Both the position numbers and the translations under genes were made by a program. Positions 15,336 through 16,869 of a stretch of DNA of 16,869 bases are shown here, piece by piece. Source of the stretch: an uncultured Collinsella sp. (GTDB lineage: Bacteria; Actinomycetota; Coriobacteriia; Coriobacteriales; Coriobacteriaceae); contig CATZKS010000038.1 in the NCBI GenBank assembly GCA_958421035.1, positions 1 to 16,869 of the forward strand. The letters are read 5' to 3'. Position 1 is the stretch's first letter. Every line of letters starts with the position of its first letter. The notes beneath the pieces are model-generated. The model worked only from the letters and a program-made list of their open reading frames with translations. It was not told the origin of the DNA and did no database searches.

Positions 15336-16869
15336 ATGCCTACTGACATCGAAATCGCACGTTCTGTCACGCCGCTGCCTATTACCGAGGTGGCCAAGAA
15401 CGCCGGCGTCGACGTTAAGCACCTTATTCCGTACGGCTTCGACAAGGCTAAGGTCGACTATTCACTGCTCAACGAGCCGACTGATCACCAGGCCAAGCTC
15501 GTCCTCGTGACCGCTATCAACCCAACGCCCGCGGGCGAGGGCAAGACCACCACGACCATCGGTCTGGCCGATGGCCTGCGTCGTCGCGGTATCAAGAGCG
15601 CCGTGGCCCTGCGTGAGCCTTCGCTCGGTCCCGTCTTTGGCGTCAAGGGCGGTGCCGCTGGCGGCGGTTGGGCCCAGGTCATTCCCATGGAGGACATCAA
15701 CCTGCACTTTACCGGCGACTTCCATGCCATCGGTGCTGCCAACAACCTGCTGGCCGCCATGCTCGATAACCACATCCAGCAGGGCAATCAGCTCGGTATT
15801 GACGTTAAGCGCATCACCTGGAAGCGCGTCGTCGACATGAACGACCGTCAGCTGCGCCATGTTATCGATGGCATTGGCGGTAAGGCCCAAGGTGTGCCGC
15901 GCGAGGACGGCTTCGACATCACCGTTGCCTCCGAGGTCATGGCAATCCTGTGCCTGTCTACGAGCATCAACGACCTCAAGGAACGCTTGGGTGAGATTGT
16001 CGTCGGCTATAGCTTTGCCGGCGAGCCCGTCCGTGCCCGCGACCTCAAGGCCCAGGGTGCCATGGCCGCGTTGCTTAAGGACGCGCTTAAGCCCAACCTG
16101 GTGCAAACGCTCGAGGGCACGCCCGCGTTTGTCCACGGCGGTCCCTTCGCCAACATTGCCCACGGCTGCAACTCTATTATGGCCACGCGTATGGCGATGC
16201 GCTTTGGCGATGTTGCCATTACCGAGGCCGGCTTCGGTGCCGATCTGGGTGCCGAGAAGTTCCTCGACATCAAGTGCCGCATGACGGGCGTTCGCCCCAG
16301 CGCCGTCGTGGTCGTCGCGACCGCTCGTGCGCTGAAGTACAACGGTGGCGTCGCCAAGGCCGACCTCAACGAGGAGAACCTCGAGGCACTCAAGGCTGGC
16401 ATGCCCAACTTGCTGCGTCATGTCGACAACATCCAGAACGTTTATGGTCTGCCCTGCGTGGTCGCCATCAACCGCTTCCCGACGGACACCGAGGCTGAGC
16501 TTGCACTCATCGAGTCCGAGTGCCAGAAGCTCGGCGTCAACGTTAAGCTTTCCGAGGTCTGGGCCAAGGGCGGCGAGGGCGCGCTCGAGCTGGCCGATGA
16601 GGTCATGCGTCTGATTGAGCAGCCGAGCGAGCTCAAGTTTGCCTATGAGGACGGCGCTGATGTCGCTGATGCCCTCGAGGCCGTTGCCACCAAGGTCTAC
16701 CGCGCCGACGGCGTTGACTTTACGCCGGCCGCCAAGCGCCAGCTCGCCGAGCTGCGCGAGAACGGCTTTGGCAACCTGCCGGTGTGCGTCGCCAAGACGC
16801 AGTACAGCTTTAGCGACAACGCCAAGGCCCTGGGCGCTCCCGAGAACTTCCGCATCACCGTGCGTGAGC
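15336..16869 (+). CDS. fhs: Formate-tetrahydrofolate ligase, 5' part (partial)
   Basis: ATP-dependent enzyme joining formate to tetrahydrofolate to give 10-formyl-THF, the entry step of formate into one-carbon metabolism (purines, formyl-Met and, in acetogens, the methyl branch of the Wood-Ljungdahl pathway). The 511 residues present, of a usual ~556, read from ATG 15336 with GAAAGGA 6 bases before it. The frame stays open to the right edge and lacks about 45 C-terminal residues. Family motifs include NPTPAGEGKTTTTIGL (from residue 62, the P-loop), REPSLGPVFGVKGGAAGGG (93-111), MEDINLHFTGDFHAI, and GTPAFVHGGPFANIAHGCNS. It has its own promoter and looks monocistronic at its 5' side. No other folate-pathway gene is in the window. 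Confidence 0.97.
   Translation, partial: MPTDIEIARSVTPLPITEVAKNAGVDVKHLIPYGFDKAKVDYSLLNEPTDHQAKLVLVTAINPTPAGEGKTTTTIGLADGLRRRGIKSAVALREPSLGPVFGVKGGAAGGGWAQVIPMEDINLHFTGDFHAIGAANNLLAAMLDNHIQQGNQLGIDVKRITWKRVVDMNDRQLRHVIDGIGGKAQGVPREDGFDITVASEVMAILCLSTSINDLKERLGEIVVGYSFAGEPVRARDLKAQGAMAALLKDALKPNLVQTLEGTPAFVHGGPFANIAHGCNSIMATRMAMRFGDVAITEAGFGADLGAEKFLDIKCRMTGVRPSAVVVVATARALKYNGGVAKADLNEENLEALKAGMPNLLRHVDNIQNVYGLPCVVAINRFPTDTEAELALIESECQKLGVNVKLSEVWAKGGEGALELADEVMRLIEQPSELKFAYEDGADVADALEAVATKVYRADGVDFTPAAKRQLAELRENGFGNLPVCVAKTQYSFSDNAKALGAPENFRITVRE

Noticed and set aside
1..16869. Mobile element, defence system or CRISPR array
   Set aside because: No transposase, integrase, repeat-spacer pattern or toxin-antitoxin pair is visible; codon use is uniform and all genes are chromosomal-type on one strand.

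Overview
The window is a continuous stretch of a high-GC bacterial chromosome with every gene on the + strand. Gene content (AddA-type helicase-nuclease, actinobacterial-type DnaE with an intact-looking PHP domain, superoxide reductase, formate-tetrahydrofolate ligase), strong G/C third-position bias and frequent GAGG/AAGGA ribosome sites suggest an anaerobic Actinomycetota of the class Coriobacteriia, probably Collinsella-like. The taxon is an inference from gene content and not from a marker comparison. I see no phage, transposon, CRISPR array, tRNA or rRNA.

Layout. (1) 2-2746: 3' part of an addA-like gene, cut by the left edge. (2) 2759-2821: a long, nearly perfect hairpin in the addA-dnaE gap. 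(3) 2924-6727: dnaE, the replicative DNA polymerase III alpha subunit, followed 38 bp later by (4) 6766-10230: a SWIM-domain SNF2-family ATPase, probably in the same operon. (5) 10380-10742: a small superoxide reductase lacking the desulforedoxin iron site. (6) 10860-12845: a 661-aa protein with the full layout of glutamine-dependent NAD+ synthetase but with the glutaminase triad and the ATP PP-loop both replaced. It looks like a conserved pseudoenzyme and is the most unusual object here. (7) 12983-15191: ruvC-ruvA-ruvB with one-base stop/start overlaps, preceded by an extended -10 promoter and a GAAC-N4-GTTC LexA-type SOS box. (8) 15336-16869: 5' part of fhs, cut by the right edge, with its own extended -10 promoter.

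How it works together. Most of the window serves DNA replication and recombinational repair: AddA resects double-strand breaks, DnaE copies DNA, the SNF2 ATPase probably remodels or translocates on nucleic acid, and RuvABC branch-migrates and cuts Holliday junctions under apparent SOS control. The superoxide reductase fits oxygen defence in an anaerobe, and fhs feeds formate into the folate one-carbon pool. The NAD-synthetase-like protein has no obvious functional link to its neighbours.

All intergenic gaps are shorter than 180 bp. Signals seen in them are listed. The 10231-10379 gap before the superoxide reductase holds only its ribosome site; I found no convincing promoter there.
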